Of a stretch of DNA of 64,000 bases, positions 31,867-43,499 are shown piece by piece. Made by a program: the position numbers and the translations under genes. Each line of letters starts with the position of its first letter. The first letter of the stretch is position 1. The notes beneath the pieces were generated by a model. That model made no database searches, had not been told where the DNA came from, and saw only the letters and a list, made by a program, of their open reading frames with translations. This DNA is from Myxocyprinus asiaticus (Eukaryota; Chordata; Actinopteri; Cypriniformes; Catostomidae): positions 37,560,001-37,624,000 of the forward strand of contig NC_059365.1 in the NCBI RefSeq assembly GCF_019703515.2, given 5' to 3'.

Positions 31867-33789
31867 AACCAAACATCCAAAACCTTTATTGATCAGCTAT
31901 GCTTATGATTTTAGCAGTGGAAGCTTTTAACATAAAAAATGACATGGAACATTTGTAAACATTTTTGAAAGGGATGTTAAATGGTGAATTATGATCATTA
32001 GCTTACACTTTTCAAATCTAAAGTACATTTGTGCTGCAGGAGCAGCGCTCTCATATTGTGCTGTGAAGTTATTGATTCAGACAGATGACATTCAGTCATT
32101 AGAAAGGCTACGCTCATCAGCAATAATGTAATCATTACCATCATCATAATCTACTGACCTCCTCTGTCCTCCTCTTCTTTGACATCCTTCAACCTCCTAC
32201 TTCTCATCCTCACCATTGACATGGTAACTTTATTGCATCTGATATTGCCGTCTTGACTGATAAACTGAAATTTGATTATCAGAACTAAATGAATAGTTTA
32301 TAAGAACCCAAGTAAAAAATAGCTGTGACTCTCCCTCCCTGAAGTACAAATATTATAGCATTGCCTGAAAAAGAATATTTAAAATAAAGAAAAAGATATA
32401 TCTATATATATTTAGTAACTACTGATCTTGTTTGACGTTGTTCAAATGGCCCCATTAAAATCAGTTTGACATTTAATTTCTTTGATTCATTAAAAACAGT
32501 CCTCTCGGCTTGCTGTTAAACTGTTACTTTCCTACTACAGCCCAGCTGATATTAATCCAGTGTCATGGTACTCGTACCAGGTTAATCTCAGCCATAAAAC
32601 AGCCTAGCCCAGGGAATAATTATTATACAGTATGTAAAATAAGTGAGTCATTATCCCAGTGCACTTCAGTGAAGATGTGTGCCAACATGAAAACTTGACA
32701 TTACTTTTTTTAGCATCACGATTTAAGACTTTATGAATTTAAGAACAGTTTATGTTTTGAATATTCTTTTATAAAAATAGGTCCAGACAAAATAAACTCT
32801 GGATACCTCTTAAGAGTGAAAAGGATCTGAATAAAATCTCAAACTAATGAGTAAAAGTTACACCCTAAATGTTCTCATTACAGTGCAAAATTACATAAAG
32901 GAACCTCGGCGATCAAAAAATAGGTTGTTGACGTCAGCTGTTAGATAACCTTGACCTGCCAAGCTTTGGCGGTTGGGTCTCCAAAGCTATCCGGTATCCC
33001 TGTGAGAAAACTCAATTTCTTGCTGGCACAGGGCAGAGGTCTTTTGGCCGATAGGCTGCCCGCCCTTGACCGTGGTCCAAAATGGCTGTCACAGCCCAGC
33101 ACGAAACGCTGGCAACATTTCTGTCCTTAGTTAATCCTATAGCAATCCTGAAAAGGTAAGAGCTGTTCCCTTTACATGAGTGTGGCCACATACATTACTT
33201 TCTCTACTGTTATCCCTTTAAAAAGATCAGTTATGACCCCACAGACTAGTGTGGAGGTCTATTACGCAGTCTGGTGCTTTTGTGATGAAGTAGACCATTT
33301 GTAACTCTGTATGTGTGATACAGAGTGTACATGTGAACGGTGGTGGCAGTTTGGTTCATACTGACAGTAACACAAGGTTATTCTATCACACTCTTTAATG
33401 GGATGACAGTTTCAGCCTCATTACCATAGAGATGGATTCAGTCCCTTTATCAACATTAAAGACACCTGGAAAAAGAGTGAATTCACTCATTAATGTAAAT
33501 TCTCATGTTGAGTTTTGCTTCTGTATTGAGGTATAAACATCTATTCGCTTCAGAAATTATGATGCTTTCAATTCATGTTGGAATTATTGTAATAATTATT
33601 GTTATCGTAGTTTGTAATTATGTAAAAACCATTCTCGTATTTGTAGAAATCATAATTACAAGTTAGACTCAGAATTCTATAAAAGCTCTGACTTGACTGT
33701 TGTGACATCAAGTAAAAAGAACCAATATGGCAGTGGCCTCAACAGTTAAAGGTAATTTAAATATATGTCTGTTTGTTAAGCTATTTTAC
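31867..33789. other. Repeat-poor non-coding stretch, possible host regulatory DNA
   Basis: No long open frame is present. 32,040-32,280 and 32,900-33,150 look non-repetitive. The latter includes a perfect CRE core TGACGTCA (about 32,929), CCAAAATGGCTG resembling a YY1 site, and a donor-like AAAAGGTAAG near 33,153. A promoter or untranslated exon is conceivable but not shown. Confidence 0.3.
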
Positions 33790-34620
33790 TATAGCCGGTG
33801 TTACCTGGATGACTTTCTTTATTCTCAAACGTTTTGCTATACAGCGCAACAGTCTGGTTCCGGAAGTAAAAATCCCATTAATTTATCCCATAGACTAATT
33901 GATTTTCAACAATAACTTATTAAACTTTAAAGACAGACCTACCATGAGCTATGAGGATGTTCATCGATGGTATATACTTCGTTGAAGACATCCGTCCATG
34001 TTATTTCAACTTCATTGTTTAAAAATCGTGTTTGATAGCGAAATTCATGGTAAACAACTACATTACCCATGGTACAGCAAAGAAAGATCTACCGATCAGA
34101 GAACCGCGGCAAAAGGAACCCGCAAAAACATGCCTCTGAGCGACCGCGTGCTCCCATGACGCACTGTAAATGACGTAATCGAATCGTGTCTCTTCACCCT
34201 TAAACTACTTGTATATTTGTACATATCGGAATATTTTGCAATAAACGTAAAATATATTGTTTCTGTACTTATAATCAACAACCTAAAATCAATAGTTTTA
34301 TATATTCCAATTGTTTTATATTCAATGACATCATTTGCAATGCTTTATGGGATTGTAGTTTGTGCCCTCATGAAAAAGGGTAAGTACACAGCCTTGTACC
34401 TTTGTCTTTTTGTCCAATTTTCAAATATTTTTTTGCCTCAAAACAAAGTTTGTGATGTTGTGATTCTCCAAGGAGGGGGTTGGTTTGGTTCATGGCTTAC
34501 AACTCCTTTATGAAGGATTTTATAAAAAGTCTATATAAGAAATGGATGGGGAAAATACTTCCGGAACCCAGACAGCTGAAAAAGTGGGCGGGCACTGTTG
34601 TGCTCTATAGCACATAATGT
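33790..34620 (+). repeat. Long dispersed repeat, copy A
   Basis: The order AAACTTTAAAGACAGACC, GATGGTATATACTTC, CAGAGAACCGCGGC, TATATTTGTACATATC, GGGATTGTAGTTTGTGCCC, GGTAAGTACACAGCC, GGTTTGGTTCATGG and GTGGGCGGGCACTGTTG recurs in copy B (45,725-47,660). Copy A is uninterrupted and so shows the original structure. It has no coding capacity that I can recognise. Confidence 0.75.
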
Positions 34621-36420
34621 AGAGGTGAATTAATGTGATGATTAAATATTTTGCTGTCTTTAACATCAAAGCTGCGCATGGATCTGCTCTGACGTAACGG
34701 CATTGCTATAGAAATTAGTAATGATGTGAACAGTTCTGAGTAGAATCTTATAGTTACAGTTATTCCAACATTAGGTCACGTCCACACTAATTCATTTAAA
34801 GTTTGAAGTTTGAAACCTCTGTTTTCCAATGTATGCAGTTCTGGAGAGCATTTTCAAAAGTCTCTGTTTTCAGTGGAGGACAACACAGTTCTGGTGTGGA
34901 TGAGAGGCTTAAACATAAAGAAATTGATGCGTTTTTGAACAAAAAATGGATTAGTGTGGACATGGCTCTAGGTCCTGCTGGTAAATGCCATTACACTGTT
35001 ATGTGGGCATAAACTATGTTTCTCCACTGATGCCTTTCAAAAGTAGCTGTGTAATACATAAAAGTAAATAGACAAAATACTTAATGAAAGACTTATATAC
35101 ACTAAGGTATTCTGGGCTATCTATCAGCACCTGTGGTTAAAACATAAAATTGCAAGAGTCACCAAGAGTCACTGATAGTAAGAAGAAAGTCTTATAAGAT
35201 GTATATCCGAAAAATATGTCGACAGAGCAAATAAGTAGCACAACATGCGGCATAGAAGCCGGATCTTCTTTTCTTTGTTTACGAGCATGAGGTAAACACA
35301 AAAGGATGAACGACAGAAGCCTGAAATTTCCCGGCATATCAAAACCCAACAACTCTGAATGTAAATCATTGCTGTAGGCTTACCATAGAGATCGTAGTAA
35401 GGCAAGAAGGCGGTCTTGAACACGGATATAACTGAAATAACAGTGTGAAGAGGTAGGATAGTTGTAAGTGAAGGGTTTGGGACTGTGAACATTCTCATGG
35501 TGCACACAGGCAATCAGCGTTGTAAGAAACATTTTATTTTTTTTTTTTTTTTTTTTTTTTTTGCTTATAACATTTTTTTAGCACTAGTAGCCCATGAAGC
35601 AAAAATTGCATTATCCAGGTCACATATTTCCGGGACTGCCGGGCCACATGAGCAACTGTCATTTAGATGAATGGGAATAAGGGATAGCTTCTCCAGGTCT
35701 ATTAGAACCCCATTATTCCAAGCAACTTGTGCAGTTTCCGTGGGTTACCTATAACTCGCTGTCTGTAGGTGTGGGATATATATGTGTTGGGGGCAGGGGT
35801 TAAATTGGGATTTTTCTAGTCTAATGGAAAGCACATGTCTTTGTTGTTTGGAAAAAGGCAGCTTGAAAATTCTTTTAAATATCTTATTTTCTTTTACACA
35901 AAAAGAGACTTTTCACTTTTAGTTGAACTATTACTCCTTTAACCAGCTTAACCAGCAAGATCGCCTTGGTCAACCAGCCAAGTTTTGCAGGTGAAGTTGA
36001 GCAAAACCTCCCTAGGTGTGAAATTTGCTTGCTAATAAAGATAATTTCATGTTCATTTTTTTATTTTCTACAATTAAGTGAACAATTGTCGCGTTGAACT
36101 GGCAGAAAAGACCTGATGAAGCCACATGGCATCATGTTGGTACAATTGGCCCAGTCCAAACTCATGACTCACCCATTTAGAACACAGATGAATGGCTTCA
36201 GCTTATTCAGATATCTAACCTGCAGAAATTCTGGGGACAGAGCCCATCTGTGCTGTGTCTGTGTGTGTATGTGAGCTTGTATCAGTATATGTGCAAATTT
36301 GTCACTGCATGTGACTTGGCAATTAAATGACATAAATTGTGAATTGATAGAATATGTGCTGACAAGGTGCATAAATGGCATCATTTGCAGATGCATGTAT
36401 CACACTGTAACTTTGTGCAT
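34621..36420. other. Non-coding stretch with poly-T, no gene recognised
   Basis: A poly-T run lies at 35,528-35,562. 35,935-36,120 contains AACCAGC motifs that recall the small inverted-repeat family at 24,152. Open frames on both strands around 35,140-35,510 have no recognisable content. Confidence 0.4.
35528..35562. repeat. Poly-T tract
   Basis: About 33 T with one leading A-T break. Confidence 0.9.
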
Positions 36421-36431
36421 TTATGTATGTA

Positions 36432-36485
36432 TTCCTCAGTTGTAAGTCACTTTGGATAAAAGCATCTGCTAAATGAATAAATGTT
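36432..36485 (-). repeat. Fragment of the fish 'TTTATCCAAAGCGACTTAC' repeat
   Basis: GTAAGTCACTTTGGATAAAA and GCATCTGCTAAATGAATAAA are the reverse complement of the block starting the insertion at 46,003. Only the end is present. Confidence 0.65.
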
Positions 36486-36520
36486 AATATATTGGTGCTT
36501 TGGGGATATGTACTGTATAT

Positions 36521-36522
36521 AT

Positions 36523-36561
<39 letters not shown>
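36521..36561. repeat. (TG)n microsatellite
   Basis: A perfect GT run of about 38 bases. Confidence 0.95.
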
Positions 36562-36562
<1 letters not shown>

Positions 36563-36858
36563 TTGTCATGTTAGCAGGTGTTTGTATTTTTTTCTCTCAG
36601 TGTGGAACACACATGAAATCTATGCAGCTCGGAGCCAGAAACCTGCAGCCTGAGAACCTGCCCATGTGTCATGTGGTCATCTGCTGACCCGAAAGAAAGA
36701 TGGAGTGAGAGAATGAAAGAAAGAGAGAGTGCTGTGTTCTGCTGTAAGGGTTTAAGGTCAGGCACAAATCGCAGCAATACTGTTTCTTACACTACCTACA
36801 GCAGAGAAAAGAGAACATATTGCATCCTGTCCTGGTGAGACTGTCAAACAGGTGTGAA

Positions 36859-36860
<2 letters not shown>

Positions 36861-36917
<57 letters not shown>
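36861..36917. repeat. (TG)n microsatellite
   Basis: A perfect GT run of about 56 bases. Open frames across it on either strand are repeat artefacts. Confidence 0.95.
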
Positions 36918-36919
<2 letters not shown>

Positions 36920-37559
36920 TGCGTGAGGTAGACTGTAAAACGAAGGTGCACATGTCTATTTGCGTGGGCAGACAAGTGGGTGCCCTGAACTCCACCAGCC
37001 ATCTCATTTACAATCACCCCGGGTTTCGCCAAGGGTGCCATACAAGCCAGCGGGTTTCGCTGAGGGCGCCAGAACCGCTACTGCATGCCGCTTAGGGTAA
37101 ATGAGTTAGGAACCTGTAGGCAAGCCCAATGACTGTATATTTTGCCACATCTAGCTGCAAACATTACATTTTTTTGATGCACTTTTTTTCTTCGCACCAC
37201 CCTTTGGGGTCATTCACATGAACATGTTTTTTTTTACTGCACTTTTTTTTATTTATTTTTATATCATAATTTCCATCTGCATGCTAACAGCCCACCGGAA
37301 AAAATCCTGCCCCTCCCAATGCCCAATCCGACCTTTGCGTGAGGAACAAACCAAATATTAAGCTGTCATTTAATGATCTTCCTCTCCACCAAAGCTTTGA
37401 AATCTATTTCACATTCGCATCCATGTCAGATTCGAAAATAGCGTGTCAACGCCCAAACGGCATTAATTCTTACAGGTGATTGACCGTGACATGGCTGTTT
37501 GAATATGCAGAATGTAGAATGAGATTTAAGAGCTGCAGCGGAGGAGAAAAAATAGGTGA

Positions 37560-38015
37560 ATAACAAATTTCAGCCTGTCCCTCACACAAAGATACGGTAT
37601 GACTTTAGAAGACTTTTAATATAGCGTTCAAGTTTAATGTACCACTTAAATGGTGCTTTTTTGGTGTTTTTGCTTTTTGTTGTTCTTTTCGGGACATGAA
37701 AGATGTGTGAACTATTGTTCAATGGAAAAAGAGCATGCAGGTGAATATTCTCCAAAAATTCTGCTTCTGTGTTCCAAGGGGGAAAAAAAACAGCATATGG
37801 ATTTGGAACAACATGAGTGTGAGTAAACAATGACAGAATTGTCATCACATTCCTTTAAGTGAATGCAAACAGATGGGACAAAAATTGGAAATGTGTCAAA
37901 ATATTGTACTTGCAGTGTAAACAGCCTATTTGACTTTATTTTACTAGCCAATTTGATCTAATAGAATCACGTTATTATACCTACACTTTTGCAAAATTAT
38001 TTTTACGTGGCTCGG
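37560..38015 (-). repeat. Cyprinid dispersed repeats, two families side by side
   Basis: 37,685-37,858 ends with GAGTAAACAATGACAGAATT and ATTCCTTTAA, the end of the repeat at 52,281 inverted. 37,965-38,015 repeats TAGAATCACGTTATTATACC and TTTTTACGTGG from 30,965. Confidence 0.55.
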
Positions 38016-38327
38016 TTTTTAGTCGGTCATTTGAGTCTAAGAGGTGGTTCGTGAACAAACTGAATATACTAATAAACTTGCTGACTGCTTTCGTTCCAAA
38101 GCAATTACTTACAAGATGGTCATTTGCCGCCATTTACAGGTGCAAAGGCATAACTTAAAGATCTTTCCAGTCAACGAATCAATGAATGAATTTAAATGAA
38201 TCTTTTTGGTGAATGGAATCAAAAGAACCGCGTCACTAAAATGAATCAAAATCTCCACCATAAAATGGCACGCTTGATGTGGATTTGCGGTCTTGTGGCA
38301 TTCATTTGTGGTTCATATCCTCGGAAT

Positions 38328-38373
38328 GGGGGGGAGGGGGGTTTGTATTGTCGGGGTGGGGTGGGGTGGTGTG
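38328..38373 (+). other. G-rich tract with quadruplex potential
   Basis: Runs of seven G, six G and then four runs of four or two G separated by single T (GGGGTGGGGTGGGGTGG) lie within 46 bases. This satisfies the usual four-run rule for G-quadruplex formation on the + strand. No gene is adjacent. Confidence 0.6.
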
Positions 38374-38499
38374 TGTTGAGTGGGATGGCCAATGGGGTGG
38401 CTAGTTTTCGGTCTCTTGACCACTGGCCACCCCCTAGCTCCAACCATCCATGGCCGAGTCATGTTTATTTGTCTCTGAATATTTAAAAAAGATTGGGTT

Positions 38500-39945
38500 T
38501 TTCTGTTGTTATTGTTGTTGTTATATGTGTGCTTTGTATTTCAAAAGTTAATGATTAAATCTTGTAATGCTTTATTGTCAGTGTGTTGCTTGGAATTATA
38601 AAAAAAACAACAAAAAAAAAACACGAAAACATGAATTTTTCTACTAATTTGTAAAATTTTCTGTATAAGAAAAACATAATGTCTAAAAATTTGTCATCGG
38701 ATTGAAGTCTTGAAGTCTGTCCAAGATGCACGCTTTTATAACTGATACACCCTCATGGACTTGCAGACTAGCATTGCTTACGTCACTCCAAGAGACTCGG
38801 AGGAGGACCGCAAGGGCGTAGGGTGCCATTTGGGACAGGGCCGTAATATAATTTTGCAAACATTTAGCCACTGTCACGTAATTTCCATGAGATCAGGCTG
38901 TTACTGGCATCATCTGCCTCTCCCTCTCTTCGCTCTCCCAAATGTGCTGCGTCATTCTCTGCCAAAACATCCAACGCCAGAGGCTCACATTACAATTAAA
39001 AGTTGATGGCTGTTAGATTAGTCCATGAGCCTGGCTCTAAGAGCTCCTACAAGCCCTGTAATCTAATTTAATGTTCCTCTGATTCCGCTTGTAATGCTGG
39101 ATGTAGCAGCTAACTCCCTTCCCTTGGCGGAGGGATTGGCAACTTGCCCCATCTCAGCCAGCGTACTGATTTTAGCCCCAGCACGCTACGGTCATTGCAT
39201 TTGCGGTCCCTCTCATTACGTGGTTAAAACTCTTGCCGGCTCAGTGCAAGTGATCAGTCATTTCTAGGTCAGCACATACAGTAAATCAATAGGTATCAGC
39301 TCTTGGGCTGCACAGAGCTTTGCTATATGGAGTCACGGGGTTTGATTTTCCCTAGTAACATACACACATATTTGCAAAAACAAGCTTCATTATCACTCAT
39401 GCATGTTGTTACTATTCTAATTTAAAAGGAAAGATGAAATACGTAATAGCTTTTTTTCATGTGATGAATTAATTAATGTATTTCTTATTTGTTCACTCAT
39501 TATGGTGAATCAAATTAACCTCTGACTGCTATGACGTGGAATTACAGCACAGTTTTTTTCTTAATAGCCTTCAAATAATTGACATTTCAATGCATTTAAT
39601 TTCAATTTACAATTAAGTTTCAGTTGAGAAATTTAATTTAGCTCATTCCAGCTGCATTGGGGTGTTAATGAAGGATATTTGATTAGATTAAGCATTTCCA
39701 CCAATGCATGTTAATGTGTCAGAGTTTTGTGCTAGATCTCCGTAGGAAGTGAGAGAAAGCTGACGCTGGTGTGATGGTGATCTGATTCAGGATCAGGCTT
39801 GGCAGTTCAAACACTACATTGCAGTTTTTAATATATGTGACCTTTGACTCAACACAGTACCTCCAGCATATTAATGCTGAATCTCAGGACAACCAGTTTC
39901 CATGTGCCACAAAAGTGATCATCCCAATTAATCATCAAAATAAAA
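38500..39945. other. Mostly unique-looking non-coding stretch
   Basis: No gene is seen. 39,010-39,260 and 39,490-39,720 look complex and non-repetitive with several ATTA/TAAT cores. They are candidates for conserved non-coding sequence only. Confidence 0.3.
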
Positions 39946-39949
39946 GCAT

Positions 39950-40330
39950 TAAATATACAGTTGGGACCAAATGTCTGAGACCACAGTGAAAATCCATTAT
40001 TACATTACATTAAGTATTATTATTATTATTTTAAAGCTGAATCTGTGCAACTAGCATCACCAAATTTAATTGCAAAAATAAACATTGTTTACAAACAGCT
40101 TTTTCTACTACTCCCCCTATCTGTCATTGATCGACCAAACAGATAGTCCCGCCCCAAAATCATGTAATTGGTGGAGTCAATGTTGCGGTGTTGGGCTGGA
40201 AGGGTCAGTCAAAATAATTTTATAGTACCAAAGAGACACAGTGTTTACAGTTTTTGAGGAAATCAACCTATGAATGGCTTACTTTACTTTTAGTTGTCTC
40301 TGCATATTAAGTTTCGGATTTTGAAAAAAT
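39950..40330 (+). repeat. Dispersed repeat, copy 1 (copy 2 at 53,920-54,200)
   Basis: AAAGCTGAATCTGTGCAACT, CAGATAGTCCCGCCC, GTGTTGGGCTGGA, ACACAGTGTTTACA and TTGTCTCTGCAT are matched in order by the later copy. 39,960-39,990 (GGGACCAAATGTCTGAGACC) recalls a Tc1-type terminal fragment. Confidence 0.65.
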
Positions 40331-40740
40331 GTCCATTTAAAAGAAAATTATGACAAATTATTTAAAATTCTGTACTATTTCTTGGTCAAATCTAATTCGA
40401 ATTATTTTAATCAAATGAAAGCAAACTTTTCACTCAAATTGTTGATGAATGCTGATCGTCAGCATTCATCTTTATTTTCTCTAATGCTCTCAGACTTTGT
40501 GACCCTACATATCATAGTAACTTGAGACAAATATGAAAAGTATTCGTAAAAGTAAATGTTCTAACCTAGATTTGTCACTACCCACTTAAGTAATATAGTA
40601 ATATAGGCATCAGTGTGTGGTCAATGTGCTAAACCTAACCCTAACTCACAGTACAGTGAGTTCTTCTGTTCTCTAGAATGCCTGGTCTACAAATGAAACA
40701 ATTGTGTCATAATAAGTGACATTTATTACATTCTATGTAT

Positions 40741-40767
40741 CTTTTTTTTTTTTTTTTTTTTTTTTTG
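40741..40767. repeat. Poly-T tract
   Basis: About 25 consecutive T. Confidence 0.9.
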
Positions 40768-40950
40768 CAGGATTACTGTACTGTTCCATGTGTAAACAAT
40801 GTATCAAAGGGCCTGTTGTGTCTTTATTTACTGCTAAGATGCTGAAAGTCAATAACGTTTTAATCAGAGTGCATTTGCAATTGTTGAACTGTATTGTGCA
40901 TGCATACCACATACAGCACATTTGTGTTTATGAGCTAGCTCAATAGGCTT

Positions 40951-40990
40951 TGTGTGTGTGTGTGTGTGTGTGCGTGTGTGTGTGTGTGTT
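40951..40990. repeat. (TG)n microsatellite, imperfect
   Basis: GT run interrupted once by GC. Confidence 0.95.
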
Positions 40991-41399
40991 TGTGGCAGAA
41001 AAATGTGCCCCATGTCAGGCTTATTAACACAGTTGGCCAACTCTGTGCAGGACAACTGACTTTCCACTCCGCTGAGCTGGCTTTAGCCAGAGAGATACAA
41101 AGAGACAGAAAGAGAGAGAGAGGGAAAGTGGTAAGGAATAAGGAGGAAACAGGGGAAACGGAGGAGGATTATGGAGAGATTTGAAGGGAAGGGTCATTTG
41201 GGAATGGTTCTGGGGTGATATGTACACTTTCTGCCTCTGCCATCGAAACATGCCTCTTAGTAGAGAAAAATACTGCAAAAGCGTGTGTGCTGGACTGTGG
41301 GTCAAGTTTTGGCTGTATTGTGTAGACCAGCAAACGGTCCCCATGAAGGAAACGGCTTAGTATACTAAATGAAATAAACTTAACTAAATAAAATAAACT

Positions 41400-41830
41400 A
41401 AATGCAAAAGTCATATGTGAGGGTTAGGTTTAGGAGTAGGGGTTGGGGATAGAAAATATACCGCAGTATAAAATAAATAAAGTCAATGGAAAGTTCCTGC
41501 CATGATAGAAAAACAAATGCGTGTGTGTGTGTGTGTGTGTGTGTGTATGGGTTTGGGTGGTTTACGAGGACTTTTTTTAGGTTACAAACAGGTAATTACA
41601 AGGGTATTATGCTATAAATATGGTTTATGAGGATATAGTGTCCCCATAATTCAAATCGCTTAAAAAACATACTAAACAATGTTTTATTTTATTTATTTAT
41701 TTTAAGTAAAAATGAGGTTTAGGGGTAGGGTTAGGGGATAGAATCAATAGTTCGTACAGTATAAAAATCATTATGTCCATGGAGAGTTCTCATAAGGATA
41801 ACCACACCAACATGTGTGTGTGTGTGTGGC
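41400..41830 (+). repeat. Fish dispersed repeat associated with (TG)n
   Basis: A TG run (41,519-41,546) is followed by GGTTTACGAGGAC, GGTATTATGCTATAAATATG, GATATAGTGTCCCCATAA, GGTTTAGGGGTAGGGTTAGG and ATCATTATGTCCATGG, ending in another TG run (41,813-41,828). A partial extra copy of the GGTTTAGGAGTAGGGGTTGG block lies just before, at 41,425-41,500. This arrangement is familiar in fish genomes. Confidence 0.65.
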
Positions 41831-43499
41831 TGATGCTGAAGGGATGCTCGGGAGATTTCTCTCACATAACTATGATTAGTCTTACATCCGTGAGCTTTAG
41901 TGCCGAGCCCTCTCGCCACCTGCTGACCTGCTGCCTCTAAATCTCTTACTGAGCCAGACAGTCCCATTATTTCACTTCAGTCTGAGCTTTTTTAAGGAGG
42001 GAGGTCAGAATGGCTGCTGTCAAATGGAGATTGCCTGTTCCCTGATTTACAGGATCAATCAACGGTGGAGACTGCAGGCACACAAAAAACCCACAGCCAG
42101 TAGATTTGTACTATGCCAATACAGTAATGCATTTATGCATGCATCCCAATGATGCAATAAAAGCTTTGGGGCAAATACACACAACATTTTCCATCTTGGT
42201 ATACAAAGATACTGAAAGATAACTGCAAGAATTGCAATGTTTACAGGAGAAGGAGCTTGTACATTGATTAAGGTGCTTACAAGAAGCCCGCTCAATCATT
42301 CTGGTTAAAGGGTTTTCTTAAGCACTAACCCCAAGAATTACAATTCCATTCGAACTTTGTTTTGCAGATAATTTCAACCTTTTTCAACCAAAAATAAATA
42401 AATAAATAAATAAACATTAAAGAAATTTAGGATTAAAATCTTAAAGTCTCCCATAGACTTTGATATGGATAAAATGTTCAGCATTCAACATTTACCAGCA
42501 ATGGTATCATTGTGATATATGCATACTGAATTGCATTTGGTCTTCTTTCTTACATCTATTTGCATCCTGAATTGTAATTGGTCTTGTCTTCCTTGCATAT
42601 ATTTAACCATTTAAAGCTAAAGCAGCTGCCTTTACACTGCAAAGTGACTTTGTGTTGATTCTTGTGTGCAGCTGACTGTAAACAGATGCATACTAAGAGT
42701 CATAACTATAGCAAAGCAGGTCTGATGCAGCATTTTATTTACCCATAGCCAAGAGCCTAAAACTAAGCTTATCTAAAACTTTACACACCATTCTTTAACA
42801 GTAAATGCAATTCTAGTTATCTTTAAAAAAAAAAGCACAAAAAAAAAAAAACAATAATAACCAAAACAACCTAAAGCTTGGATCAATTTTTCTTAGACAC
42901 GCGCCGCTATTCTCCATAAAGACAGAAATAGCGAGAAACGTGAAGCCGGGGACCACTCTCTCTTCTCAAGGGTGAAATCCCTTTCCACACAGCTCATTGG
43001 ATTTAACTCATTTTCTTTATCGATGGAGCAAGTGGACTGGGGCAGGACCAACATGGGTTGCTTTACCCAGAAGCTGGTTAATGAAACAGGTTGCACACCA
43101 CCTTTTTATAGCACATCCTCGCTAATCAACCGCTGCTACCCTGCTCCCATGAAGTCCCTTGGGACTGGACTGTCAATCTCACTTGTCTTGAAGGGGCTAA
43201 GTGCTTTGAGGAGCGGAATTCCACACTGAGTAGGATGGATAAAAAGCTCATTATGATTGCAAAGGATATTAATTAACCACATTAAGTATTCTGTGAGATG
43301 CAATCTTGCAGTTTTAATGCCAATATTTATGGAATTAATATCACTAGGATAATGCAGTGTAGTACATTCTCTAGTTGTAGTTGTTTTGAATAATAATAAG
43401 AAGAAGAAGAAGAATACATATCTCTTGTAAGACTAAATGGAAGAGAAATAATGTCATAAAAGTTAAAAAACCTATAGAAAAATACTAAGATTTGCTACC
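41831..43499. other. Non-coding stretch, no gene recognised
   Basis: An AAAT microsatellite lies at about 42,391-42,414 and A-rich patches at 42,822-42,860. 42,890-43,250 is complex sequence without repeats, with a short open frame (42,972-43,229) that resembles nothing I know. Confidence 0.4.

Noticed and set aside
36792..37095. Open frames across the TG run on both strands
   Set aside because: They are produced by the dinucleotide repeat, which lacks stops in several frames.
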